The notes beneath the pieces are model-generated. The model searched no databases, was not told the DNA's origin, and saw only the letters and a program-made list of their open reading frames with translations. From Candidatus Peregrinibacteria bacterium CG11_big_fil_rev_8_21_14_0_20_46_8 (lineage in GTDB: Bacteria > Patescibacteriota > Gracilibacteria > UBA1369 > UM-FILTER-53-11), in contig PCVQ01000032.1 in NCBI GenBank assembly GCA_002796025.1, positions 1-17,038 of the forward strand: a stretch of 17,038 nt of DNA, given 5' to 3'. Position 1 is the stretch's first letter; the number at the start of each line of letters is the position of its first letter. A program made the position numbers and the translations under genes. Positions 8,060 through 13,460 of this stretch are shown in pieces.

Positions 8060-9294
8060 ACTTTATGACAAATAAGAACCAAATTATCAAAGATATACTG
8101 TTAACAGTAATGCTCATTGGCACGACCATATTTGCACCGCTTGCGCTTGCTCAGGAGAGTGTGCCGCAAGGTCCGCGCGAGCGCTTTCTTGCAGAGCCAC
8201 TTGCACAAGAAGAGAGCCAGGGGCGCAACTTAAAAACATGCAGTGCAGGCTGGCGGCAATTTATATCTGCAGGTGTGGGATACACCGATTTTGTAGAGTA
8301 TTGGAAAGATTTTTTCCGCTGGCCCTCGCACTATGCCGATATTCAGCGCGTGCAAAATCAACTCAATAAGGCGCGGTATGCTGTTATGGGTGCCTTTCTG
8401 CGTTGTGATTTAGAGCGTCTGGAATCGGTAACTAATGCATATTATAAACTCGAAGCCGAACTTTTTTTCCTTCGCAAATTTGTTCGCACCGACGACGATA
8501 CGCTTACCATTGTTACCGAAACCGGCGCGCGCCAAAAGTTAAAGCGCGAACTCATCGACAGTATGTTACTGCGCAAACCAAACAGTGGCGGCAAAGACGA
8601 ACTTCTTTTTGATGCATACTTTGATGAATTTGAAGCCAAGTATGCCGAGCGTGCAAAGGGTTACGCAAACGCAGAGGGTGATCCGGTGTATGACGAGTTG
8701 ATTGAAAAAATAAAAAAACTTGGTGATACCTTTAAATCATTTGGAGAGCTGGGTGACGAACTTGGAGGTTTGGCAAAAGATGTTGGTGAAGCAGGAGATG
8801 CAATTGGCGAAGCTGTAGATAGTGCGCTTACAAGCCCGCCGAGCGAGACGCTTGCAAAAATCGGTAAGGGCATTGCCAGTAAATTCGATGTGTGTGCAAC
8901 ACTCGATGGCTTCGAATATACGAAGAGTGGTTGCGCATCCGGAGCACTCAGCGCTCTCTTTGAAGATCAGGGCGACGATCCCTTCGAAGCTCGTGCTGCA
9001 GATCCAAGCCCGCAGCCGCAGAGCTTTACCGAGCTTAATCTCCGTGTACGTCAGCGCGAGGAGCAGCTCGAACAGAATCTCGATATCGAAAAACTGCGTG
9101 CGCGATATGAACTATTGTATGGCACGGTAAACGGCGAAGGACTTCAGCAGATCCTTGGCCGCGCAGATACACTGCAGGAGGTTATTATCGGCGAAGATAA
9201 AAATGCCGGCCCGACACTACCGAGCACTTTGGAACTTTTAGATCAAGTTGCGATCTGCGCAAATAACGCGCACGAGTTGCAGTGCAGTGGATAA
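8047..9294 (+). CDS. Exported helical protein with six cysteines, unknown family
   Basis: 415 residues from ATG 8047; ATG 8065, 5 nt after the preceding stop, is an equally good start and keeps the whole signal peptide. The hydrophobic segment at 13-30 is followed by ALA-QES, cleavage after Ala35. The body has aromatic-rich helices (about 66-146), a Gly/Glu/Asp amphipathic stretch with regular spacing (224-260) and a charged helix (328-358). Six cysteines (65, 120, 283, 296, 404, 413) are all in the exported part, and the last two close to a terminal CSG. Not recognised as any known family. It is the last gene of the plus-strand run, and no convincing intrinsic terminator follows. Role inferred only from context: a partner in the surface assembly encoded upstream. 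Confidence 0.8.
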   Translation: MLKLNFMTNKNQIIKDILLTVMLIGTTIFAPLALAQESVPQGPRERFLAEPLAQEESQGRNLKTCSAGWRQFISAGVGYTDFVEYWKDFFRWPSHYADIQRVQNQLNKARYAVMGAFLRCDLERLESVTNAYYKLEAELFFLRKFVRTDDDTLTIVTETGARQKLKRELIDSMLLRKPNSGGKDELLFDAYFDEFEAKYAERAKGYANAEGDPVYDELIEKIKKLGDTFKSFGELGDELGGLAKDVGEAGDAIGEAVDSALTSPPSETLAKIGKGIASKFDVCATLDGFEYTKSGCASGALSALFEDQGDDPFEARAADPSPQPQSFTELNLRVRQREEQLEQNLDIEKLRARYELLYGTVNGEGLQQILGRADTLQEVIIGEDKNAGPTLPSTLELLDQVAICANNAHELQCSG

Positions 9295-9311
9295 TAGTTA
9301 CTATTGGCAAA

Positions 9312-9345
9312 ACCCCACCCATGGGATGCAATTCACGAGCGGGGT
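9312..9345. repeat. Weak inverted repeat between convergent operons
   Basis: ACCCC (9312-9316) can pair with GGGGT (9341-9345), enclosing the palindrome CCCATGGG (9318-9325). Read on the minus strand it is followed by a short T-run, so it might be a poor terminator for the small minus-strand operon. The 24-nt loop and 5-bp stem make this weak. On the plus strand no T-run follows. Confidence 0.25.
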
Positions 9346-9390
9346 CCGAAATACAGTATCTGCCCATATGACGATCTTTTTTTATTCGCC

Positions 9391-9570
9391 TTACGATTGG
9401 CGGCGCAATAAAAATGAGAGAAGTCCCTTTGCGTTACGCTCTGGTTCATGTTTCTCTTGCTTCATCGGCTGAAGTGTTTCGATAATATGAGAGTTGTTGG
9501 TTTTGCAGTAGACGCAGTTGTCTTGTTTCGACGAGATTCTTTTACAGCACTGAACGCAGTTGAAGAGCAT
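9391..9570 (-). CDS. Small zinc-ribbon-like protein (CxxC-x10-CxxC)
   Basis: 59 residues. The protein begins MLFNCVQCCK, with cysteines at 5, 8 and 9, then NCVYCK with cysteines at 19 and 22. The pattern CxxC, 10 residues, CxxC is typical of small zinc ribbons or rubredoxin-like knuckles, which bind one metal ion and often mediate DNA, RNA or protein contacts. The C-terminal 35 residues are charged and end in a basic stretch (RRQS). The ATG lies 10 nt after the stop codon of the helix-turn-helix gene, so the two are probably co-transcribed on the minus strand. No Shine-Dalgarno sequence is visible. I cannot assign a specific family, and a chance open frame is possible, but the symmetric cysteine knuckles and tight spacing argue that it is real. 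Confidence 0.6.
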   Translation of the reverse strand: MLFNCVQCCKRISSKQDNCVYCKTNNSHIIETLQPMKQEKHEPERNAKGLLSFLLRRQS

Positions 9571-9580
9571 AGAGGGGGAT

Positions 9581-9751
9581 TTATGTTGCGTGAGAATCTA
9601 GAAATGTATCAATTGCACTTTCGCGAATGCGGTAGACCCTGCCGATCTTGCTCGCTTTCAGCTTCTTCGCCTTTATGAGTTTCAGTACGGTGAGCGGATG
9701 CAGATGGAGTACCTTTGCCGCCTGCTCAACCGTGAGGATGGGGTCTTGCAC
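9581..9751 (-). CDS. Excisionase/MerR-type helix-turn-helix DNA-binding protein (HTH_17-like)
   Basis: 56 residues from a GTG start. The sequence follows the HTH_17/excisionase pattern closely: ILTVEQAAKVL (helix 1 and start of helix 2), HPLTVLKLIKAKKL (recognition helix and wing entry), then KIGRVYRIRESAIDTFL (the typical wing with a G-R-x-Y/W-R-I-x-x-S-x-I/L motif). Such proteins bind DNA as excisionases, plasmid or toxin-antitoxin regulators, or small transcription factors. An in-frame TAA at 9773-9775 limits the frame, and GTG 9751 is the only common start codon ahead of the domain. It has no recombinase neighbour in the window. The zinc-ribbon gene follows 10 nt downstream, and upstream lies an AT-rich repeat tract that may be its binding region. 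The family call is firm; the target is unknown. Confidence 0.8.
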   Translation of the reverse strand: MQDPILTVEQAAKVLHLHPLTVLKLIKAKKLKASKIGRVYRIRESAIDTFLDSHAT

Positions 9752-9779
9752 ATTCGGATGTTTAAGTGTGTTTTAAACA

Positions 9780-9807
9780 ATCCTAGCAAATTTAACTATA
9801 GTTTCAA
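9780..9807 (-). promoter_or_regulatory. Candidate promoter for the helix-turn-helix/zinc-ribbon pair
   Basis: On the minus strand TTGAAA (9807-9802) and TAGGAT (9785-9780) are separated by 16 nt. This is a fair sigma-70 type match and would start RNA near 9773, about 20 nt before the GTG. The inverted repeat at 9793-9819 covers the -35 box and much of the spacer. AT-rich surroundings make chance matches common. Confidence 0.4.
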
Positions 9808-9819
9808 ACTATTTAGTTA
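9793..9819. repeat. Inverted repeat, candidate operator
   Basis: TAACTATAGTTT (9793-9804), one C, then AAACTA-TT-TAGTTA (9806-9819). The arms are reverse complements apart from a 2-nt insertion in the right arm. It overlaps the candidate -35 box of the small minus-strand operon, which would suit autorepression. Function is inferred. Confidence 0.5.
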
Positions 9820-9880
9820 ATTTTCATAAAAAATATAGATATTTAGAATGTTTAGCAAGTATTTTTATAGATTAAGAGTA

Positions 9881-9911
9881 TTAAACATAGTTTAGACATA
9901 TTTTAAACATA
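9881..9911. repeat. Three near-tandem 9-11 bp repeats
   Basis: TTAAACATA (9881-9889), TTTAGACATA (9891-9900) and TTTTAAACATA (9901-9911) follow each other at about 10-11 bp spacing, placing the units on one face of the helix. This resembles an operator array or a short iteron set, though low sequence complexity weakens the case. Confidence 0.4.
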
Positions 9912-9925
9912 TTAACTAGAGTTCG

Positions 9926-9953
9926 AGTTAATTCTATTTAATTCTAGTTAATT
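9926..9953 (+). repeat. Direct repeat AGTTAATT, 20-bp spacing
   Basis: AGTTAATT occurs at 9926-9933 and 9946-9953, with a third copy at 9815-9822 inside the inverted repeat. The shared word suggests a common binding site, possibly for the helix-turn-helix protein. In AT-rich DNA it may be chance. Confidence 0.35.
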
Positions 9954-10007
9954 TTAGTCAACTTTATTTGGCGCTTCAACGGTAGATGCTGCAATTCATT
10001 CGACCCG

Positions 10008-10016
10008 TGGTAAAAT
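10008..10016 (+). promoter_or_regulatory. Extended -10 promoter for the 191-aa gene
   Basis: TGG-TAAAAT is an extended -10 element (TGn plus -10). RNA would start near 10023, leaving about a 20-nt leader with no Shine-Dalgarno sequence before ATG 10045. The -35 position has no good match, as is common with extended -10 promoters. Confidence 0.45.
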
Positions 10017-10044
10017 CACCTCTTAACTTTTAATGTAACAATTT

Positions 10045-10620
10045 ATGTCTACTTCAGAAATTTTCGAACGTACTCATGCTCCTGCCGATCCTGCCGAAAC
10101 TATAATTGAAGAACAATCATCAATACTACATCCAGAGCCGGCAGCCGTGCGCGACTTTGTTCGCTGGCTTGCATCGAACGGTGTGATGCAAGATAAACGC
10201 CTCGGCCTGTATGGTGCCGAAGTTTTGGGCAGAACATGGGGAGCTTCCCTTGGACCAAATCATTTTTTTCCACGTGGTGAAGAGTTGTACATTCACTCTA
10301 TGCGGCTTGCATCACTGCCAAATGGTGGCGGTGTTATCAAAATTAATGATCTTGGGGGATTCTATGACTCTGCTACCGGCGAAGCCCGTTTCCATCATGG
10401 AACACCTTTCCCTAATGAGCGTTTAGGTGAGGGCAGGCGAGTGACGCTTTGTGATGAAGAATTTCAATCAGTTGTTGCAGCTTTTCGTAGGAAAATGCTC
10501 GATACATTACGCAAGAGCACTGCCGTATATAATCAAAAAAATCCTATGCCGCGTGGAACAACATTTGATGTGGCAACTTGGAAAGAGAATTATCCAGTTA
10601 CACGCCGCTTGGCGGAGTAG
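10045..10620 (+). CDS. Conserved-looking hypothetical cytoplasmic protein
   Basis: 191 residues; I do not recognise the family. No signal peptide or membrane segment. The N-terminal 30 residues are acidic and probably disordered. The core (about 33-160) looks folded: a helix around VRDFVRWLASNGV, a Gly-rich segment with LGLYGAEVLGRTWG (53-66), the aromatic stretch NHFFPRGEELYIHS, a strand-like GGGVIKINDLGGFYDS, and a basic C-terminal helix. The single Cys is at 136. It starts 293 nt from the divergent helix-turn-helix gene, with the AT-rich tract between, and has its own candidate extended -10. Its last 23 bp overlap the end of the convergent mscS gene. No neighbour suggests a role. Confidence 0.75.
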   Translation: MSTSEIFERTHAPADPAETIIEEQSSILHPEPAAVRDFVRWLASNGVMQDKRLGLYGAEVLGRTWGASLGPNHFFPRGEELYIHSMRLASLPNGGGVIKINDLGGFYDSATGEARFHHGTPFPNERLGEGRRVTLCDEEFQSVVAAFRRKMLDTLRKSTAVYNQKNPMPRGTTFDVATWKENYPVTRRLAE

Positions 10621-11686
10621 TCGTCTGTCCGTTATTTGCCACCATTTCCGGCGCTAATTGTAAGTCCATTGGCGGATCCGGCTCTTGCGGTTCGGTATCT
10701 GCCGCTTCACTGCCATTGCCGTTTGGCGCTGACATCTGAGTATTTTGCTGCTCCTGCGCTTCCATCTCTTGCACGCCTTTAGCCGCAAGTTCCTCAGCTT
10801 TTTGTGTATCTGTCTTGGTGTCGGCCTCGGTTTCAAGATGATAAATCGGATACGGTGCATCGATACCTTTTTGTGGCAATTGTTCATGCAGCATATGCAT
10901 CATCTCGCTTTTAATTTGAAGCCAGCTCGCAGTGGAGCTTACCCAAAATCGCACCGATAAATTTATGCTCGAATCATCGAACTCTTGCGCAATTACTTTT
11001 GGCTCCGGCTTTTTTAAAACCATTGGGTGTTGCCGTGCAATTTCCAGTGCACACTTCATTGCGTATTTAATATTTGTTGAATAATAAATGTAGATTGGAA
11101 TTTCGATGCGGCGCGTTGGATTTGTTGTATAGCTTGTAACGGCATTTTTAAAAATTTCAGCGTTCGGAACAATAACTTTTGTGCCGTCAAATGCGCGAAT
11201 AATCGTGGCGCGCGTCTGAATCTCAACAACTTTTCCGGTTGTTTCGCCCACTTTAATGATGTCACCGATAGTAAATTGCCGGCTTACTAGAATCATCACA
11301 CCGGCTAAAAAGTTCATGATTAAATCACGCAGGGCAAAACCGATACCAAAACCAACTGCAGCAAGCACCGCCGTTAAGTCGATGCCGGCAACTTTAAGTG
11401 CAACGGTAATACCGATTAAAATGGTTGTAAAATAACTTATGCGGCCCGAAAGAATAATAATTTCTTCATGCTCTTGGTCGACTTTTGCAGAGATGCGCGC
11501 CTCAACCGAGGCCTTTACAATTTTTGCCGCAACAAACGTAAGTAAAAAAAGTATGCCGCCGGCAATCCACGAGGGGATTTGTGCGAAAATATTCGTTATA
11601 AATTCAGCCAGCTTATCGGCAACGCCTCCGCGGATTTGATCACCCGATTCTAAGGCCCGATTTTGTATTTGAAGATAGGGAAACAT
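10598..11686 (-). CDS. mscS: Small-conductance mechanosensitive channel, MscS family
   Basis: 362 residues. MscS channels are heptameric inner-membrane pores that open under membrane tension and release solutes in hypoosmotic shock. Three membrane helices: about 36-58, 80-103 and 105-135. The third has the Gly/Ala-rich pore-lining pattern AVGFGIGFALRDLIMN (110-125), then FLAGVMIL. The beta domain follows with the family motif FTIGDIIKVGETTGKVVEI and later DGTKVIVPNAEI (167-178). A mixed alpha/beta C-terminal domain reaches about 288. The last 70 residues are Gln/Glu/Pro-rich and look disordered, longer than in the classic 286-residue E. coli protein. ATG 11686 lies 8 nt after a strong extended -10, so the message may be leaderless. 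It converges on and overlaps the 191-aa gene by 23 bp. Family call very secure. Confidence 0.95.
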   Translation of the reverse strand: MFPYLQIQNRALESGDQIRGGVADKLAEFITNIFAQIPSWIAGGILFLLTFVAAKIVKASVEARISAKVDQEHEEIIILSGRISYFTTILIGITVALKVAGIDLTAVLAAVGFGIGFALRDLIMNFLAGVMILVSRQFTIGDIIKVGETTGKVVEIQTRATIIRAFDGTKVIVPNAEIFKNAVTSYTTNPTRRIEIPIYIYYSTNIKYAMKCALEIARQHPMVLKKPEPKVIAQEFDDSSINLSVRFWVSSTASWLQIKSEMMHMLHEQLPQKGIDAPYPIYHLETEADTKTDTQKAEELAAKGVQEMEAQEQQNTQMSAPNGNGSEAADTEPQEPDPPMDLQLAPEMVANNGQTTTPPSGV

Positions 11687-11694
11687 ATCTGGAT

Positions 11695-11703
11695 ATTATA
11701 CCA
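11695..11703 (-). promoter_or_regulatory. Extended -10 promoter of mscS, probably leaderless
   Basis: Minus strand TGG-TATAAT, a perfect -10 with TGn extension, ends 8 nt before the mscS ATG. Transcription would start about 1-3 nt before the ATG or at it. The -35 region has no clear match. Confidence 0.7.
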
Positions 11704-11737
11704 GAAAAAAGGTGTTTTAGGTAGTGGCGTAATCCGC

Positions 11738-11749
11738 CTTCCTAGGAAG
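11738..11749. repeat. Perfect 12-bp palindrome CTTCCTAGGAAG
   Basis: Lies in the divergent mscS/aroE intergenic region, about 36 bp upstream of the mscS -10. It could be a regulator site; no function is shown. Confidence 0.35.
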
Positions 11750-11798
11750 CCCTCCAACCTGTTAACTTGACTTATTAGATAGTTTATTGTTTTTTACG

Positions 11799-11812
11799 TT
11801 TGCCCGGGCAAA
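11799..11812. repeat. Perfect 14-bp palindrome TTTGCCCGGGCAAA
   Basis: Sits 40 bp upstream of the aroE candidate -10, in the divergent mscS/aroE region. GC-rich core in AT-rich flanks. A dimeric repressor site is possible; with no loop and only a short following T-run it makes a poor terminator. Confidence 0.4.
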
Positions 11813-11852
11813 GTTTTCGTCGGTGCAAGTGCGCTCGGTTGTGTTTTTTTGT

Positions 11853-11858
11853 TACACT
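11853..11858 (+). promoter_or_regulatory. Candidate -10 of aroE, probably leaderless
   Basis: TACACT ends 6 nt before ATG 11865, so RNA would start at or next to the start codon. The same hexamer at the same 6-nt distance precedes lspA. No clear -35. Confidence 0.45.
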
Positions 11859-11864
11859 TCGGAT

Positions 11865-12641
11865 ATGAAAAGGTACTGCGTCATTGGCTGGCCGCTTGCC
11901 CATACTGATTCGCCCAAATTGCATACCGCTGCGTTTGCACAAGTTGGTATCGAGGCAGATTATGCTGCCCAGTCGGTTCCACCGGAAAAGTTAGCGGATT
12001 TTATCGAAGATTTTATGGCACATTTTGCAGGCGCCAATGTAACAATCCCTCACAAAATTGCTGTGATTGAATATGTAGATGGACTTAGTGAAGCGGCAAA
12101 AAAGATCGGTGCGGTGAATACGATTGTAAATGAGAAGGGAAAACTTGTCGGTCACAATACCGATTGGATCGGCGCGCGTGATGCTTTAGAAAAAGTTGGA
12201 GGAATTGAATTGCACGGTAAAAATATTCTAATTCTTGGTGCCGGCGGCGCAGCGCGTGCAGTGGTTTATGCAATGCGCGAAGCAGGTGCGCAGGTAAGTA
12301 TTTGGAATCGTACCTACGAGCGGGCGCAAAAGCTTGCCGCTGAATTTGAGGTCCGGCCACTGCAAAGTATTTCCAATGAAAATTTCGATGTTATTATCAA
12401 TACAACTTCTGTTGGTGCAGCTCCAAATGACTCAGATACCCCATTGCCAAATTACGGCTTCCCAGGAAGTCCAGCCGTCATGGATATCGTCTACACTCCG
12501 CGTATGACGCGTCTGCTCAAAGAGGCTCAAGCCGCCGGTTGTAAAATAATTATGGGCGATAGTATGCTCAAGCTTCAAGCTCAAGAATCCTTCCGATTGT
12601 GGACCGGGAAGGACGTGGGTTTTTTGAAATTTGAAATATAA
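11865..12641 (+). CDS. aroE: Shikimate dehydrogenase
   Basis: 258 residues from ATG 11865. Catalyses NADPH-dependent reduction of 3-dehydroshikimate to shikimate in aromatic amino acid (chorismate) biosynthesis. Substrate-binding domain: GWPLAHTDSPKLH at 8-20 (the usual SxSPxxH, first Ser replaced by Thr14), GANVTIPHK at 56-64 with catalytic Lys64, GAVNT at 82-86 and HNTD at 97-100 with catalytic Asp100. NADP domain: GAGGAARA at 125-132 and NRT at 148-150, the basic motif that selects NADP. C-terminal GDSMLKLQA carries the conserved Gln. An upstream in-frame ATG at 11787 would add 26 residues without family similarity, and the candidate -10 falls inside that extension, so the shorter start is preferred. 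It ends directly against the convergent membrane-protein gene, with no bases between the stops. No other aro genes are nearby. Confidence 0.95.
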   Translation: MKRYCVIGWPLAHTDSPKLHTAAFAQVGIEADYAAQSVPPEKLADFIEDFMAHFAGANVTIPHKIAVIEYVDGLSEAAKKIGAVNTIVNEKGKLVGHNTDWIGARDALEKVGGIELHGKNILILGAGGAARAVVYAMREAGAQVSIWNRTYERAQKLAAEFEVRPLQSISNENFDVIINTTSVGAAPNDSDTPLPNYGFPGSPAVMDIVYTPRMTRLLKEAQAAGCKIIMGDSMLKLQAQESFRLWTGKDVGFLKFEI

Positions 12642-13460
12642 TTATTTTTCCTTCAGAAAGTCCGCGCCGGCTTGGTCCGGCGGCAGCTGCTCTTCTTCGT
12701 CTTCCTCTTTTTCGGCTTCGCCATAATCACCGCCTAAATCGGTTGCAACGCTTAGTACATCCGTGCCCCAAACAGAGTAGAACCAGCGATAGAGCATGTC
12801 GCCGATTACGTTCATTGCTCCCATTGCCGTCCAAATAGCCGGAAGTGTTATAAAGAGCAGAATCGTCTGTGTACCGCGGGTGAACTGAAAGAAAAAGGTG
12901 ATTAACGTAAGCGCTATAAGCAGTCCAAAAACCACATTGTATACGCCAACGAGAGAGTACTTTGTATTCCCGACGATTTCCAAAATAATCAAACTTGCAA
13001 ATGCAGAAACCGCGACATGCAGCAGCGCAGTTGCTCCCACTAATGTAATAAGATGTTGTGCATCCAGTACTAAATAAATCGGCGTGAGCAGTGCAAAAAT
13101 ACAGAGATTGATGAAAAATATCTGGTACATAATGGTGGCGCTGCGATTGTATTTGTCGTGACGTACAAAGCTAAAGAGCAGTGAGCCGACAATGTTGCTT
13201 ATAAGTGACGCAAGAAATACCGTTGCAATAACGATGAAGATAAAGAGCGGATTTTGTGCGACGCTGTCGATGCCGCTGGCTACACCGGGTTCGGCAACCG
13301 GCTTGAGCGCAGTTGAGGCTCCCAAAAAAACTAAGAAGAGCACAATGGTACCGGCAACACCTCCGCCAAGTCCTGCAAATGTATTTAATACAAGCTGCAG
13401 AAAGCCTGGTGCGTGCGGTCCGAGTGCATTTTGATTCTCTTGATTTTGTGATTCACTCAT
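12642..13460 (-). CDS. Polytopic membrane protein, unknown function
   Basis: 272 residues; not recognised beyond a general integral membrane protein. About six hydrophobic segments: 24-48, 72-97, 110-132, 137-160, 168-192 and 198-220. The first loop (49-70) has Pro and charged residues. A loop between the second and third segments carries the basic stretch RHDKYNR (100-106). The C-terminal tail (245-272) is strongly acidic and probably cytoplasmic. The layout resembles Yip1-type or other six-helix membrane proteins, but no signature supports a name. Its ATG overlaps the lspA stop as ATGA, so the two are probably translationally coupled in one transcript. A TGG-TAGAAT sequence 6 nt before the ATG might give an additional leaderless transcript. 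Role unknown; pairing with lspA points to the cell envelope. Confidence 0.8.
   Translation of the reverse strand: MSESQNQENQNALGPHAPGFLQLVLNTFAGLGGGVAGTIVLFLVFLGASTALKPVAEPGVASGIDSVAQNPLFIFIVIATVFLASLISNIVGSLLFSFVRHDKYNRSATIMYQIFFINLCIFALLTPIYLVLDAQHLITLVGATALLHVAVSAFASLIILEIVGNTKYSLVGVYNVVFGLLIALTLITFFFQFTRGTQTILLFITLPAIWTAMGAMNVIGDMLYRWFYSVWGTDVLSVATDLGGDYGEAEKEEDEEEQLPPDQAGADFLKEK

Larger units (their letters stand above)
9762..9965. other. AT-rich intergenic tract with multiple short repeats
   Basis: By hand count about 35 of the 180 bases at 9781-9960 are G or C (19%), far below the flanking genes. The tract holds AGTTAA in either orientation at 9792-9797, 9815-9820, 9912-9917, 9926-9931 and 9946-9951, and TTAAACA-type words at 9773-9779, 9881-9887 and 9903-9909. 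No open frame and no DnaA-box consensus is seen, so it is not an obvious chromosomal origin. It lies between the divergent starts of the helix-turn-helix gene and the 191-aa gene. Confidence 0.6.

Noticed and set aside
9293..9305. AATAGT-T-ACTATT inverted repeat at the stop codon of the 415-aa gene as terminator
   Set aside because: Stem is AT-only with a one-base centre and no T-run follows; most likely chance.
9185..9367. 60-aa minus-strand frame across the end of the 415-aa gene
   Set aside because: It is antisense to a well-supported exported protein for over half its length, has no domain pattern, and contains the weak inverted repeat.
9384..9406. CGCC/GGCG pairing near the zinc-ribbon stop codon as terminator
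   Set aside because: Stem is only about 4 bp, and the adjacent run is A on the minus strand, not T.
9448..9678. 76-aa plus-strand frame in the intergenic region
   Set aside because: It is the opposite-strand shadow of the zinc-ribbon and helix-turn-helix genes, which have clear motifs on the minus strand.
9919..9934. GTTCGAGTT resembling a tRNA T-loop
   Set aside because: No pairing T-stem, acceptor stem or anticodon arm can be built around it in the AT-rich tract.
9762..9965. AT-rich tract as chromosomal replication origin
   Set aside because: No DnaA-box consensus and no dnaA, dnaN or parAB genes nearby.
11787..11864. 26-residue N-terminal extension of AroE
   Set aside because: The extension lacks AroE similarity and contains a palindrome and a -10 candidate; the family N-terminus begins at ATG 11865.
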